From positions 806,001-870,000 of the forward strand of contig NC_008530.1 of NCBI RefSeq assembly GCF_000014425.1: 64,000 bases of DNA, written 5' to 3'. The DNA comes from Lactobacillus gasseri ATCC 33323 = JCM 1131. GTDB taxonomy: Bacteria; Bacillota; Bacilli; Lactobacillales; Lactobacillaceae. Positions 1-9,452 of this stretch are shown piece after piece. Both the position numbers and the translations under genes were made by a program. The notes beneath the pieces are model-generated. The model did no database searches, was not told where the DNA came from, and worked only from the letters and a program-made list of their open reading frames with translations. The number at the start of each line of letters is the position of its first letter. Position 1 is the stretch's first letter.

Positions 1-661
1 ACCAGCTGTTGATGTTCACGTTCTTCAAGGTGAACGTCCAATGGCAGCAGATGATAAGACTTTAGGACGTTTTGAATTAACTGATATTCCACCAGCACCA
101 CGTGGTGTTCCACAAATTCAAGTTACTTTTGATATCGACAAGAACGGTATTGTAAATGTATCTGCTAAGGATATGGGTACTGGTAAGGAACAAAAGATTA
201 CCATTAAGAGTTCTTCTGGTTTATCAGATGAAGAAATCAAGAAGATGCAAAAGGATGCTGAAGAGCATGCCGAAGAAGACAAGAAGCGTAAGGAAGAAGT
301 TGATTTACGTAATGAAGTAGATCAATTAATCTTCACCACTGAGAAGACTTTGAAGGAAACTAAGGGTAAAGTTCCTGAAACTGAAACCAAGAATGTTCAA
401 GATGCTTTGGATGCTTTAAAGAAAGCTCAAAAAGATAATAACTTGGATGAAATGAAGGAAAAGAAAGAAGCTTTATCAAAGGCTGCCCAAGATTTAGCTG
501 TTAAACTTTACCAACAAAATGGTGGTGCTCAAGGTGCTGCTGGTCAAGCAGGTCCTCAAGGAGCACAAGGTGGTCAACCAAACAATGATAACGGCTCAAG
601 CAACGGTCAAGGTGGTTCAACTGTTGATGGAGATTTTCACAAGGTAGACCCTGATAAGTAA
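1..661 (+). CDS. dnaK: Chaperone protein DnaK, C-terminal part (5' end outside window)
   Basis: This is the C-terminal third of the Hsp70 chaperone, which binds exposed hydrophobic segments of unfolded proteins in the cytoplasm in an ATP-driven cycle with DnaJ and GrpE. The frame is open from base 2, upstream of the first internal ATG at 41, so the gene begins before the window. The beta-sandwich substrate-binding domain is recognisable ([42 protein letters not shown]). A charged helical lid follows, then a low-complexity Gly/Gln/Asn tail ending [11 protein letters not shown]. dnaJ follows after 79 bp, with a terminator between them. The promoter and any CIRCE element would lie outside the window. 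Identification is secure. Confidence 0.97.
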   Translation, partial: PAVDVHVLQGERPMAADDKTLGRFELTDIPPAPRGVPQIQVTFDIDKNGIVNVSAKDMGTGKEQKITIKSSSGLSDEEIKKMQKDAEEHAEEDKKRKEEVDLRNEVDQLIFTTEKTLKETKGKVPETETKNVQDALDALKKAQKDNNLDEMKEKKEALSKAAQDLAVKLYQQNGGAQGAAGQAGPQGAQGGQPNNDNGSSNGQGGSTVDGDFHKVDPDK

Positions 662-684
662 AAAGATTTATAATTGAATCAAAC

Positions 685-720
685 AAGAAAAGAACTGCGT
701 GATTGTAGTTCTTTTCTTTT
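685..720 (+). terminator. Hairpin terminator between dnaK and dnaJ
   Basis: A perfect 12-bp stem (AAGAAAAGAACT at 685-696 paired with 707-718) with a 10-nt loop ends in a T-rich 3' arm. It probably attenuates rather than fully stops read-through, because dnaJ starts only about 20 bp downstream. Confidence 0.8.
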
Positions 721-740
721 ATGAATGAAGGAGTTTTCAG

Positions 741-1907
741 ATGGCACAACGTGATTATTATGATGTGCTGGGTGTTGATAAGAATGCTAGTGAAAGCGAC
801 ATTAATAAGGCCTACCGCAAACTGGCAAAAAAGTATCACCCGGACTTAAACCATGAACCTGGCGCTGAAGAAAAATACAAAGAAGTAAATGAAGCATACG
901 AGGTTCTACATGATAAGCAAAAAAAGGCTCAATATGATCAATTTGGTCAAGCCGGCGTAAACGGTCAAGCTGGTTTTGGCGGTCAAGGTTATGGTGGCTT
1001 TGGTGGCCAAGGTGGCTATTCATCGCAAGGATTTGGTGATTTTGGTGATATCTTTGGTGATATCTTTGGCTCAGCCTTTGGTGGTGGACGAAGTCGAGTA
1101 GATCCAACTGCTCCTCAAAAAGGTCAGGACCTAGATTATACAATGACAATTGACTTCATGGATGCAATCAAAGGTAAGAAAACAGATATTACTTATACAA
1201 GAAGTGAAGTTTGCCCAACTTGTGATGGTTCAGGTGCTGAGAAAGGTACTCATCCAATTACCTGTGATAAGTGTCACGGAACTGGTGTCATGACTGTAAC
1301 TCGTCAAACGCCACTTGGTGTCATTCAGCAGCAAACCACCTGTGATAAATGTGGTGGACGTGGCACGATCATTAAACATCCATGTCAGACTTGTCATGGC
1401 AAAGGAACCATTGATAAAAAGCAAACCCTCGAAGTTAAGGTCCCAGCTGGTATTGATAATGGGCAGCAAATTCGCTTAAGTGGCCAGGGTGAAGCAGGTA
1501 AAAATGGTGGTCCTTACGGTGATTTGTATATTGTCTTTAGAGTTAAACCAAGCAAGGAATTTAGAAGAAATGGTACTACTATTTATAGTGAAGCACCAAT
1601 TTCTTTCGCTCAAGCAGCTTTAGGTGATAAAATCCGCGTAAATACCGTTCATGGACCGGTTGATTTAACCATTCCAGCTGGTACCCAACCTAATACTAAC
1701 TTTAAGTTACGTGGTCAAGGTGTGCCTAAGATTAATGGTACTGGAAATGGAGATCAAGAAGTAACGGTTAAGGTTGTTATTCCAAAGAAGATTAATGATA
1801 AGCAAAAAGAAGCTTTAGTTGATTATGTTAAAGCCGGTGGAGGAAACATTTCACCTCAAGAAAAGAACTTTTTTGAACGTTTAAAAGATAAATTAAACGG
1901 AGAATAA
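741..1907 (+). CDS. dnaJ: Chaperone protein DnaJ
   Basis: Hsp40 co-chaperone that delivers substrates to DnaK and stimulates its ATPase. The 388-aa product has the full type I layout. An N-terminal J domain (about residues 1-70) carries the HPD motif in [11 protein letters not shown] Gly/Phe-rich linker runs to about residue 125. The zinc-binding region has four CxxCxGxG-type repeats ([32 protein letters not shown]), followed by the C-terminal substrate-binding domains. The start at 741 has AAGGAG upstream. It follows dnaK, as in most Firmicutes, with a hairpin between them. Nothing looks damaged. Confidence 0.98.
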   Translation: MAQRDYYDVLGVDKNASESDINKAYRKLAKKYHPDLNHEPGAEEKYKEVNEAYEVLHDKQKKAQYDQFGQAGVNGQAGFGGQGYGGFGGQGGYSSQGFGDFGDIFGDIFGSAFGGGRSRVDPTAPQKGQDLDYTMTIDFMDAIKGKKTDITYTRSEVCPTCDGSGAEKGTHPITCDKCHGTGVMTVTRQTPLGVIQQQTTCDKCGGRGTIIKHPCQTCHGKGTIDKKQTLEVKVPAGIDNGQQIRLSGQGEAGKNGGPYGDLYIVFRVKPSKEFRRNGTTIYSEAPISFAQAALGDKIRVNTVHGPVDLTIPAGTQPNTNFKLRGQGVPKINGTGNGDQEVTVKVVIPKKINDKQKEALVDYVKAGGGNISPQEKNFFERLKDKLNGE

Positions 1908-1912
1908 AAGTT

Positions 1913-1957
1913 AAAAGCGTATATCTCTATGAAGGATGAGATATGCGTTTTATTTTT
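1913..1957 (+). terminator. Terminator after dnaJ
   Basis: Inverted repeat around CGTATATCTC and GAGATATGCG (one G-U pair) with a 9-nt loop, then TTTTATTTTT. It separates the dnaK-dnaJ unit from lepA. Confidence 0.75.
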
Positions 1958-1994
1958 AGTAAAAATTATCTTCAAAAATATTACATTAAGAATT

Positions 1995-2022
1995 TTATCT
2001 AAGTATCAGCCTTTGATATAAT
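1995..2022 (+). promoter_or_regulatory. Probable lepA promoter
   Basis: An extended -10 (TGA then TATAAT at 2017-2022) lies 16 bp after a TTATCT -35-like hexamer at 1995-2000, just upstream of lepA. The -35 is weak, so the extended -10 carries the call. Confidence 0.5.
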
Positions 2023-2046
2023 TAATAGAGCGAAAAAGGTGAGAAC

Positions 2047-3885
2047 ATGGATATCAAAAAATTACAAGACTATCAAAAACATATTCGAAATTTTTCAATC
2101 GTTGCTCACATTGATCATGGTAAGTCAACGATTGCAGATCGTATTTTAGAATTAACCGATACTGTATCTGAACGTCAAATGAAAAACCAATTACTTGATG
2201 ATATGCCATTAGAACGTCAACGTGGTATTACCATTAAGCTTAATTCGGTAGAAGTAAAGTATCATGCTAAAGATGGTGAAACTTATATTTTTCACTTGAT
2301 TGATACACCAGGACACGTGGATTTTTCTTATGAAGTTTCACGTTCACTAGCAGCTTGCGAAGGAGCACTTTTAGTAGTAGATGCAACACAAGGTGTTCAA
2401 GCGCAAACTTTAGCTAACACCTATTTAGCAATTGATGATGATTTAGAGATTTTACCAGTCATTAATAAGATTGACTTGCCTTCTGCTGATCCTGAGATGT
2501 GCAAAAATGAAATCGAAGAAATGATTGGACTTGATGCGTCTGATGCTGTTGAAGTATCTGGTAAGACTGGTCAAGGTATTCCTGAACTACTTGAAGAAAT
2601 TGTTAAAAAGGTACCAGCACCAAATGGAGACTTGAATGCTCCTTTGAAGGCCTTAATTTTTGATTCAAAATATGATGATTATCGCGGGGTTGTTTTATCG
2701 GTTCGAATTGAAGAAGGAACTGTAAAGCCAGGTGATAGGATTCGCATTATGAATACTGGAAAAGAATTTGAAGTGACAGAAGTTGGTGTTTCAAGCCCGC
2801 ATCCTGTAAAAAAAGATATGCTTATTGCAGGTGACGTAGGATACTTGACTGCTAATATCAAGTCTGTTCGTGAAACACGTGTTGGGGACACGATTACTAG
2901 TGCTGAAAATCCAACTGAAAAACCACTTCCTGGTTATCGTCAAATTCCACCAATGGTTTATTCCGGTATGTATCCAGTTGATAATCAAAAATATGATGAT
3001 TTAAAAGAAGCACTGCAAAAATTACAGTTAAATGATGCGGCCTTAGAGTTTGAACCTGAAACTTCTCAAGCCTTAGGTTTTGGTTTCCGCTGTGGCTTTT
3101 TGGGATTGCTTCACATGGACGTGGTGCAAGAAAGACTTGAGCAAGAATTTGGGATGGATTTAATTATGACTGCACCAAGTGTAGACTACCATGCAATTAT
3201 GAATGATGGCTCAACTAAATTGATTGATAACCCAGCAGATTTGCCAGATGCTGGCGAATATAAAGAAGTTCAAGAACCTTATGTTAAGGCAGAAGTCATG
3301 GTGCCAAATGACTTTGTTGGTCCAGTAATGGAATTATGTCAACGAAAACGCGGAGAATTTGTAACCATGGATTATTTAGACAAATACCGTGTTAATGTTA
3401 TTTACAATATGCCATTGGCTGAGATTATCTATGACTTCTTTGATGAATTGAAATCTTCAACGAAAGGTTATGCTTCTCTTGATTATGAGATAACAGGTTA
3501 TCGTGCCACCGATTTGGTTAAGATTGATATGCTTCTTAATAAGGAACCAATTGATGCTCTTAGTTTCATTGCTCACCGTGAAGAAGCACAAAATCGTGCT
3601 CGTCAAATGACAACAATGCTTAAGAAGTTAATTCCTCGTCAAAACTTTGAAGTAGATATTCAAGGTGCTATCGGTGCTAAGATTATTTCTCGTGCAACAA
3701 TTAAACCATATCGTAAAGATGTTACCTGGAAAATTCATACTGGTGACCCTGATAGAAGAGCTAAATTACTTGAAAAGCAACGTCGTGGTAAGAAGAGAAT
3801 GAAAGCTGTCGGAAAAGTAGAAGTACCTCAAGACGCATTTATGGCTGTTCTTAAAATGAACGATGACGATATAAAAGGTAAATAA
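2047..3885 (+). CDS. lepA: Elongation factor 4 (LepA), ribosome back-translocase
   Basis: Ribosome-associated translational GTPase that helps ribosomes stalled or mis-translocated during stress. The 612-aa length is typical. The G1 P-loop is AHIDHGKS (about residues 20-27), G3 is DTPGHVDF, and G4 is NKID. The EF-G-like domains and the LepA-specific C-terminal domain (ending near [17 protein letters not shown]) are all present. The start has AAAGGTGAG upstream at 2036-2044. It has its own extended -10 promoter and a downstream terminator, so it is probably monocistronic. Confidence 0.98.
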   Translation: MDIKKLQDYQKHIRNFSIVAHIDHGKSTIADRILELTDTVSERQMKNQLLDDMPLERQRGITIKLNSVEVKYHAKDGETYIFHLIDTPGHVDFSYEVSRSLAACEGALLVVDATQGVQAQTLANTYLAIDDDLEILPVINKIDLPSADPEMCKNEIEEMIGLDASDAVEVSGKTGQGIPELLEEIVKKVPAPNGDLNAPLKALIFDSKYDDYRGVVLSVRIEEGTVKPGDRIRIMNTGKEFEVTEVGVSSPHPVKKDMLIAGDVGYLTANIKSVRETRVGDTITSAENPTEKPLPGYRQIPPMVYSGMYPVDNQKYDDLKEALQKLQLNDAALEFEPETSQALGFGFRCGFLGLLHMDVVQERLEQEFGMDLIMTAPSVDYHAIMNDGSTKLIDNPADLPDAGEYKEVQEPYVKAEVMVPNDFVGPVMELCQRKRGEFVTMDYLDKYRVNVIYNMPLAEIIYDFFDELKSSTKGYASLDYEITGYRATDLVKIDMLLNKEPIDALSFIAHREEAQNRARQMTTMLKKLIPRQNFEVDIQGAIGAKIISRATIKPYRKDVTWKIHTGDPDRRAKLLEKQRRGKKRMKAVGKVEVPQDAFMAVLKMNDDDIKGK

Positions 3886-3897
3886 TTGTAACTTCTA

Positions 3898-3930
3898 GAC
3901 GTACCAAGTATTATTGGTACGTCTTTATTT
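3898..3930 (+). terminator. Terminator after lepA
   Basis: Perfect 10-bp stem GACGTACCAA / TTGGTACGTC (3898-3907 and 3914-3923) with a 6-nt loop and a T-rich tail. Confidence 0.9.
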
Positions 3931-4001
3931 GTTTTTTTAAATATATAGTAGTCTCTCAATAAATTATAGCTAACTTGATTTAGTATTTTTTTTGCAAAAT
4001 G

Positions 4002-4010
4002 TGATAGAAT
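4002..4010 (+). promoter_or_regulatory. Extended -10 element for the sortase gene
   Basis: TGA followed by TAGAAT at 4005-4010, 37 bp before the sortase start. No convincing -35 is visible. Confidence 0.4.
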
Positions 4011-4047
4011 TTATAACAGCATTAATAAAATTGAGGACAAAGACAAT

Positions 4048-4737
4048 ATGGCAAAAGAAACAAGAAATACTTCTAAAAAAGCTTGGATAGTTCGAATTGC
4101 TGCAATTATTTTATTAATCATTGGTTTAGGGATGATTTTTAATAGTCAAATCCGAGATTTGATGGTTCGACAAAATCAGACTACTGCTTTGAAGAAATTA
4201 AACAAAGAAACTGTTAAAAAAAATCAAGCAAAAAAAGGAATGTTCGATTTTTCAAAAGTTGAAGAAATTGATTTTGGAAAGGTAACTAAATCAAGGGTCA
4301 ATAATACTGCTGATGCAATTGGCGCAATCGCAATTCCAAGTGTAAAAATGTATCTTCCAATTATGAAGGGACTAAGTAACGATGCCATGTCAACTGGTGG
4401 TGGTACAATGCGTCCAGACCAAGTCATGGGAAAAGGAAACTATCCGTTAGCAGGTCACTATATGACGGCCAAGGGTGTTTTATTTTCGCCACTTGAAGAT
4501 ACTAAATTGGGTGAAAAAGTATACTTGACTAATCTTGATAAGATTTATGTTTATCGAATTTATATGAAAAAGGTTGTAGACCCAACTGCTGTTTGGCTAG
4601 TTGATAATACTAAGCAAAATATTGTTACTTTAATTACTTGTGCAGATGGTGGTGTTAATCGCTGGGCGATTAGAGGAAAACTAATTGCTGAAAAGCCTGC
4701 AACAGATAAGAATTTACAAGTTTTCAAACTTAAATAA
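4048..4737 (+). CDS. srtA: Class A sortase
   Basis: Membrane-anchored transpeptidase that cleaves LPxTG-type sorting signals and attaches surface proteins to peptidoglycan. The 229-aa product has one N-terminal transmembrane segment (about residues 12-32) that leaves the catalytic domain outside. The expected active site is present: His137 in PLAGHYM, Cys198 in TLITC, and Arg205 in NRWAIRG. The start is ATG 4048, preceded by TTGAGGACA. It is flanked by terminators and stands alone, as the housekeeping sortase usually does in lactobacilli. A likely substrate encoded in this window is the surface protein at 49830-50636. Confidence 0.95.
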   Translation: MAKETRNTSKKAWIVRIAAIILLIIGLGMIFNSQIRDLMVRQNQTTALKKLNKETVKKNQAKKGMFDFSKVEEIDFGKVTKSRVNNTADAIGAIAIPSVKMYLPIMKGLSNDAMSTGGGTMRPDQVMGKGNYPLAGHYMTAKGVLFSPLEDTKLGEKVYLTNLDKIYVYRIYMKKVVDPTAVWLVDNTKQNIVTLITCADGGVNRWAIRGKLIAEKPATDKNLQVFKLK

Positions 4738-4776
4738 AGAGGATTTGCTTTTGTTGAAGAAGTAAATCCTCTTTAA
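4736..4776 (+). terminator. Terminator after sortase gene
   Basis: AAAGAGGATTT pairs with AAATCCTCTTT (4764-4774) around a 17-nt loop. The stem begins inside the sortase stop codon. Confidence 0.8.
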
Positions 4777-4780
4777 CTTT

Positions 4781-4789
4781 TGCTATAAT
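4781..4789 (+). promoter_or_regulatory. Extended -10 element for recJ
   Basis: TGC then TATAAT (4784-4789), placed right after the sortase terminator and 43 bp before recJ. Confidence 0.45.
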
Positions 4790-4831
4790 AGAAACTTAGA
4801 TGTTATAAATGATTTAGGTGAACTAAAAATA

Positions 4832-7102
4832 ATGAAATGGCAACAAAGACAAGCAAGTAATTTAGATCAAGAATTAATTGAGGATTATGGATTAACAGAT
4901 ATTCAAGCTAAACTCTTTGCATTAAGAGGTATTAATACCGCAGAGAAGCTAGATTTTTGGTTAAATGCAGATGAAAATGATTTGGCTGATCCTTTTTTAA
5001 TGCATGATATGGAAAAGTCTATTAATCGTATTAATCAGGCAATTGATAATGGTGAAAAAATAACTATTTATGGTGATTATGATGCTGATGGAATTACAGC
5101 AACTAGCATTATGATGGATACCTTAGAAATCTTAGGTGCCGATGTTCACTTTTTTATTCCGGATCGTTTTAAAGATGGATACGGTCCAAGTATGAGCCGT
5201 TACCAAGAAATAGTAGAAGATGGTACAAAATTAATTATCACAGTTGATAACGGTGTGACTGGCGTTGAAGAAGTTAAATACGCCCAAGAACATGGCGTTG
5301 ATGTAATATTAACTGATCACCATACATTTCAGGATCAAAAACCAGCCTCTTTTAGTACAGTTCACTGTAACTATCCTGGTCAAAAATATCCTTTTGATGA
5401 TTATTGCGGAGCCGGAGTTGCTTATACAATGTGTCGGGCATTAATGCAAGATGCAATGCCAGAACTATTAGACTTAGCCATGATCGGAACTATAGGAGAT
5501 ATGGTTAAGGTTACAGGTGAAGGACATATTATCGTTAAGCGTGGTTTAGATATTTTGAACCAAACAGAGCGTCCAGGCTTACGTGCTTTAATTAAGCAGG
5601 CTGGTTTAACCATGGGGCAAATTACAGCAACTGATGTCGGTTTTAATATCGCTCCTAGACTAAATGCTGTTGTTCGTCTGGCAGATGCTAGTTTGGCGGT
5701 TGAACTACTTTTGAGTGACGATGAAGAACAAGCTGAAGAAATAGCAACGAAAATAGAAGAATTAAATAATGAAAGAAAAGAGCTTACAGCTGAAGTTTAT
5801 GAAAAATGTTTAGCCCAAGTTAAAGAAAAAGTTTGGCAGCATCGAAATACGCTAGTATTATATAGTCCAGACTTTCATGAGGGTGTGTTAGGCTTAGTAG
5901 CTAATAAAGTTGTTGAAAAGCTTCATAAACCGACTCTTGTTCTTACTAAGGATGAAAATGGTGAGTTAAAAGGCTCAGGTCGGTCAAGCAACGGCTTTAA
6001 TTTATTTGATACTTTAGAGCCAATGAAAGATGATTTTTTAGATAAATTTGGCGGACATGATTTTGCCTGTGGCTTATCTTTGAAAGCTGATAAACTTGAA
6101 GAACTGCGTTCACGTTTTGAAAAAAGCTTTAAGCCAAATACGGATCTTGAAGTAAAAGATTTCGATTTTGAATTAAATTTAAGAGAAGTTACGCCAGATA
6201 CATTAACGGAAATTAATTTGGTCGGTCCCTTTGGAACAGGAAATCCCGAACCAGTATTTAGTATCAGCGAACCGCACATCAAGAGCCTATTTAAGATGGG
6301 AAAAGATAAGAATCATGTGAAGTTTACTGCAGAAAAAAATAATGGCAAACTAACAATTGTAGGTTTTAATAAAGGTTTTTTGAATCAGAACTTGCTTCCG
6401 TTTATTAAAGAATTATATGTAACTTTATCTCTCAATAGCTGGAAAAACGTTTCTACTGTTCAAGGAATGCTGGCTGGAATTGAATATGGAGCACCTAAAC
6501 TAGCAGTTTTTGACCAAGTGATTGACATGAGGCAAGAAGATTATGTGATGGGATTTGCTGACAGGTATTTGATTTTTGATAAGAATACTATTTCTTGGGC
6601 TAGAAATGGTTTAGGAATTCCAGAGGAAAAGCTTAGCCTTGCTAAAGATTATCATGGAAATTCTGAGATTGTAGCTTTATTAGATACTCCGCGTAATCAA
6701 CTTGAATTAAACACAGCTTTAGAAAATAAATATCATCAGCTCTACCTACGTTTTTTATTTGATAAATTACCAATTAATAATTTGCCTAGTAGGGATGCTT
6801 TTGGTAAAACATTGAAATATATTTATGCTCACCCTAACTTGACTATTGATGATTATCAGGTGGTATCTTCTTATCTTGGTTTGGATTATCAAGCTATTTT
6901 GTTTATTTTAAGAGTATTTTTTGAATTACGTTTTGTTTCATTTATTGATGGAAAAATTATTGGCAATAAGAGTCCTGAAAGCAAAAAATTAACAGCTTCA
7001 AGATATTTTACTAGTGTAGCATCACAGATTAAATTTAAAAATCAGCTTAGAACAATGCCTAGTGATCAACTAATTAGTTACGTTAAACAATATTTAAAGT
7101 GA
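4832..7102 (+). CDS. recJ: Single-stranded-DNA-specific exonuclease RecJ
   Basis: 5'-3' exonuclease on single-stranded DNA that acts in recombination and in mismatch and base-excision repair. The 756-aa protein shows the DHH-family metal motifs in order: YGDYDADG (about residue 80), VDNGV, LTDHH, then the DHHA1 region with GGHDFACG (about residue 410). A long C-terminal OB-fold plus a Firmicutes-type extension brings it to the Gram-positive RecJ length rather than the roughly 580 aa of E. coli. The start uses AGGTGA about 10 nt upstream. apt follows, as it often does in Gram-positives, but 134 bp away. Confidence 0.96.
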   Translation: MKWQQRQASNLDQELIEDYGLTDIQAKLFALRGINTAEKLDFWLNADENDLADPFLMHDMEKSINRINQAIDNGEKITIYGDYDADGITATSIMMDTLEILGADVHFFIPDRFKDGYGPSMSRYQEIVEDGTKLIITVDNGVTGVEEVKYAQEHGVDVILTDHHTFQDQKPASFSTVHCNYPGQKYPFDDYCGAGVAYTMCRALMQDAMPELLDLAMIGTIGDMVKVTGEGHIIVKRGLDILNQTERPGLRALIKQAGLTMGQITATDVGFNIAPRLNAVVRLADASLAVELLLSDDEEQAEEIATKIEELNNERKELTAEVYEKCLAQVKEKVWQHRNTLVLYSPDFHEGVLGLVANKVVEKLHKPTLVLTKDENGELKGSGRSSNGFNLFDTLEPMKDDFLDKFGGHDFACGLSLKADKLEELRSRFEKSFKPNTDLEVKDFDFELNLREVTPDTLTEINLVGPFGTGNPEPVFSISEPHIKSLFKMGKDKNHVKFTAEKNNGKLTIVGFNKGFLNQNLLPFIKELYVTLSLNSWKNVSTVQGMLAGIEYGAPKLAVFDQVIDMRQEDYVMGFADRYLIFDKNTISWARNGLGIPEEKLSLAKDYHGNSEIVALLDTPRNQLELNTALENKYHQLYLRFLFDKLPINNLPSRDAFGKTLKYIYAHPNLTIDDYQVVSSYLGLDYQAILFILRVFFELRFVSFIDGKIIGNKSPESKKLTASRYFTSVASQIKFKNQLRTMPSDQLISYVKQYLK

Positions 7103-7162
7103 TCATTACTAGTCATAAATTAATAAAAAGTTCGGTTTAAAACTGATTTTAATTTGAAAATT

Positions 7163-7171
7163 TGGTAAAAT
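7163..7171 (+). promoter_or_regulatory. Possible extended -10 for apt
   Basis: TGG followed by TAAAAT (7166-7171) lies in the recJ-apt gap. No clear -35 is seen. Confidence 0.35.
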
Positions 7172-7236
7172 ATACAGGTCAAAGGCCGTTAGGTCTGATT
7201 TTTCAATGAAAGTCTAAAATGGAGGTTTCTCTTTAA

Positions 7237-7764
7237 ATGGCAATTGATTTTAAAGAACACATTGCAAGTGTAAAGGATTTTCCAAATAAAGGAATTATCT
7301 TTCGCGATATTACCCCAATTTTGCAAGATGGGAAGCTATATCGAGCTGCTACTCATGAATTAGCTGAGTATGCTAAGAGTCGTGGAGCAGAAGTAATTGT
7401 TGGTCCTGAAGCTCGTGGATTTATTGTTGGCTGTCCTGTTGCAACAGAATTAGGGATTGGTTTTGTACCGGCACGTAAGCCTCATAAGTTGCCACGCGAA
7501 GTAGAAAGTGCTTCTTATGATTTAGAATATGGTTCAAATGTCTTAGAAATGCATAAAGATGCAATTAAGCCAGGACAAAAAGTTGTTATTTGCGATGATT
7601 TGATGGCTACTGCAGGTACTTTACATGCAACTAAGGAATTAATTGAAAACTTAGGTGGAGAAGTAGTTGGTGCAGCATTTTATATTGAATTAACTGACTT
7701 GAAGGGAAGAGAACAATTCCCTGATTTAGATATTTACAGTCTTGTTAAGTACCACGGTGCTTAA
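7237..7764 (+). CDS. apt: Adenine phosphoribosyltransferase
   Basis: Purine salvage enzyme converting adenine plus PRPP to AMP and pyrophosphate in the cytoplasm. The 175-aa length and sequence fit type I PRTase Apt. The N-terminal [15 protein letters not shown] hood, GPEARGFI and the PRPP-binding loop [13 protein letters not shown] (about residues 117-129) are present. The loop reads ATAGT where ATGGT is commoner, a conservative variation. The start ATG has a GGAGG about 10 nt upstream. It is followed by its own terminator. Confidence 0.96.
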   Translation: MAIDFKEHIASVKDFPNKGIIFRDITPILQDGKLYRAATHELAEYAKSRGAEVIVGPEARGFIVGCPVATELGIGFVPARKPHKLPREVESASYDLEYGSNVLEMHKDAIKPGQKVVICDDLMATAGTLHATKELIENLGGEVVGAAFYIELTDLKGREQFPDLDIYSLVKYHGA

Positions 7765-7772
7765 GAGCTAAG

Positions 7773-7797
7773 AAGGCCAATTAAGGCCTTTTTATTT
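7773..7797 (+). terminator. Terminator after apt
   Basis: AAGGCC / GGCCTT stem (7773-7778 and 7785-7790) with a 6-nt loop, followed by TTTATTTT. Confidence 0.8.
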
Positions 7798-7885
7798 TGC
7801 TCAATTTTAATCGGTTTTGTATTAATTTAATAAAAAGCGCATAATAGTTAATGTTTGTTTGAAAGAGGGAGTGTTTTAGTTTTTT

Positions 7886-9394
7886 ATGAAAAAAGACAAA
7901 TCCGTCAAAATTGGATTAAAAACTCTAGTTTTGATGATCTTTTCAGCCATTTTTGGCTTTAGCAATTCATTAACTGCCTATTATCAAATGGGGTATGCAA
8001 GTATTGTTTGGTATATTATAACCGCAATTTTATTCTTTTTGCCTTCTGCACTTATTTTTGCGGAATATGGAGCAGCTTTTAAGGGAGTTAAAGGTGGAAT
8101 TTTTTCTTGGCTTAAAGGATCAGTTAGTGAAAAAACTGCATTTATTGGTACTTTTATTTGGCTAGCTGCGTGGGTTGTTTGGCTGGTGTCATCGACTCAA
8201 TTTTTCTTGGTATCAGTGTCGACTGCAATTTCAGGTCATGATACAACGCAAAATTGGCATTTTTTAAACTTGTCATCGACACAATTATTGGGAATTTTAG
8301 AAGTAATATTTTTAGTAGTAGTGACTTTTTTTGCCGCTAAAGGTGTCGATAAAATTGCTGCTGTAAGTAATGTTGGTGGCTTTTTTACTTTAGCTATTAC
8401 AATTGGCTTTACTTTAGTATCTATTTTAGTTTTCTTTTTGAATCAAGGACATCTAGCAGAACCGTTGACTGTGCAATCATTAGTTCATTCTCCTAATCCG
8501 GCTTTCCAGTCTCCAATTGCTGTGGTGTCATTCATTGTTTATGCATTATTTGCTTATGGCGGTTTAGAAACTTCAGCGGGAGTAATTGATTCTGTTGATA
8601 AACCTGAAAAGACTTTTCCTAAAGCTTTGATTACAGCTATGGTCTGGATGACAGCTTTATATGTCTTGAATATTTTAATGTGTGGAGTTGCTGCAAATTG
8701 GAGTAGCGAATTAAGTGGCAAAAATGTTGATTTGGCCAATGTGGAATATGTTTTAATCAACAATTTGGGAGTAGAAACAGGAAAGGCTTTTGGACTTTCT
8801 CATTCAGCTTCCCTAACACTGGGTGCTACATTTTCTCGTTTTGCCGGATTAGCTGATGTATTGGCTGGAATTTCAGCAGCATTTTTAATGGTTTATTCAC
8901 CTGTTAAATCGTTTATTGAAGGTTGTGATCCTAAACTTTTACCTAAAAACTTGGTTAAATTGAATAAACATGGCATGCCAGAACGTTCAATGTGGGTTCA
9001 GGCGGTGATTGTTAGTGTTATTATCTTATTTATTTCTTTTGGTGGTAATGCAGCAGGTCAGTTTTATACTATTTTGATGGATATGATGAATGTTTCATCG
9101 TCAGCACCTTACTTATTTTTGATTGGAGCTTATCCTTTCTTTAAGATGAAGCAAGGAATTGATCGTCCATTTGTATTTATTGAGGGAAAGAAGCGTGTCT
9201 GGACGGTAACAATTGTAGTTTGGCTTGTAGTTGCAATTGGTATTATCTTTACTTGTGTTGAGCCACTCTTTACTGGAGATTATGCAACATCCTTCTGGAC
9301 TGCTATTGGACCAGTAGCCTTTGGAATTATTGCTTGGGTATATTATTCATATCAAGAAAGAAAAAGCATTACTGTAGTGGATGAAGAAGAATAA
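7886..9394 (+). CDS. APC-superfamily amino-acid permease (YjeM / glutamate:GABA antiporter-like)
   Basis: Polytopic membrane protein of 502 aa with about 12 hydrophobic segments. It has the APC-type first helix (LVLMIFSAIFGFSNSLTAYYQMG) and a later FAYGGLETSAGVIDSVDKPEKTFPKA loop typical of this superfamily. The overall pattern resembles the YjeM-like branch that transports glutamate, GABA or related amino acids, but the substrate cannot be read from sequence. AAAGAGGGAG lies upstream, with 15-20 nt to the ATG, which is longer than usual. It is convergent with cls and shares a terminator with it. Confidence 0.85.
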   Translation: MKKDKSVKIGLKTLVLMIFSAIFGFSNSLTAYYQMGYASIVWYIITAILFFLPSALIFAEYGAAFKGVKGGIFSWLKGSVSEKTAFIGTFIWLAAWVVWLVSSTQFFLVSVSTAISGHDTTQNWHFLNLSSTQLLGILEVIFLVVVTFFAAKGVDKIAAVSNVGGFFTLAITIGFTLVSILVFFLNQGHLAEPLTVQSLVHSPNPAFQSPIAVVSFIVYALFAYGGLETSAGVIDSVDKPEKTFPKALITAMVWMTALYVLNILMCGVAANWSSELSGKNVDLANVEYVLINNLGVETGKAFGLSHSASLTLGATFSRFAGLADVLAGISAAFLMVYSPVKSFIEGCDPKLLPKNLVKLNKHGMPERSMWVQAVIVSVIILFISFGGNAAGQFYTILMDMMNVSSSAPYLFLIGAYPFFKMKQGIDRPFVFIEGKKRVWTVTIVVWLVVAIGIIFTCVEPLFTGDYATSFWTAIGPVAFGIIAWVYYSYQERKSITVVDEEE

Positions 9395-9398
9395 CAAA

Positions 9399-9440
9399 AA
9401 AAGAAGCATCTATAGTTTAAAAACTAAGAAGCTTCTTTTA
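9399..9440. terminator. Bidirectional terminator between permease and cls
   Basis: AAAAGAAGC pairs with GCTTCTTTT (9431-9439) around a 23-nt loop. A-rich and T-rich flanks allow use from both sides by the two convergent genes. Confidence 0.7.
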
Positions 9441-9452
9441 TTTTGGTCATTT

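Noticed and set aside
541-640. Gly/Gln/Asn-rich repeated codons at the dnaK 3' end as a possible tandem repeat
   Set aside because: This is the normal low-complexity DnaK tail in lactobacilli; it is not a separate repeat element.
501-839. 112-codon minus-strand frame across the dnaK-dnaJ junction
   Set aside because: It runs through the ends of two certain genes and the terminator hairpin between them. The composition is shadow-like.
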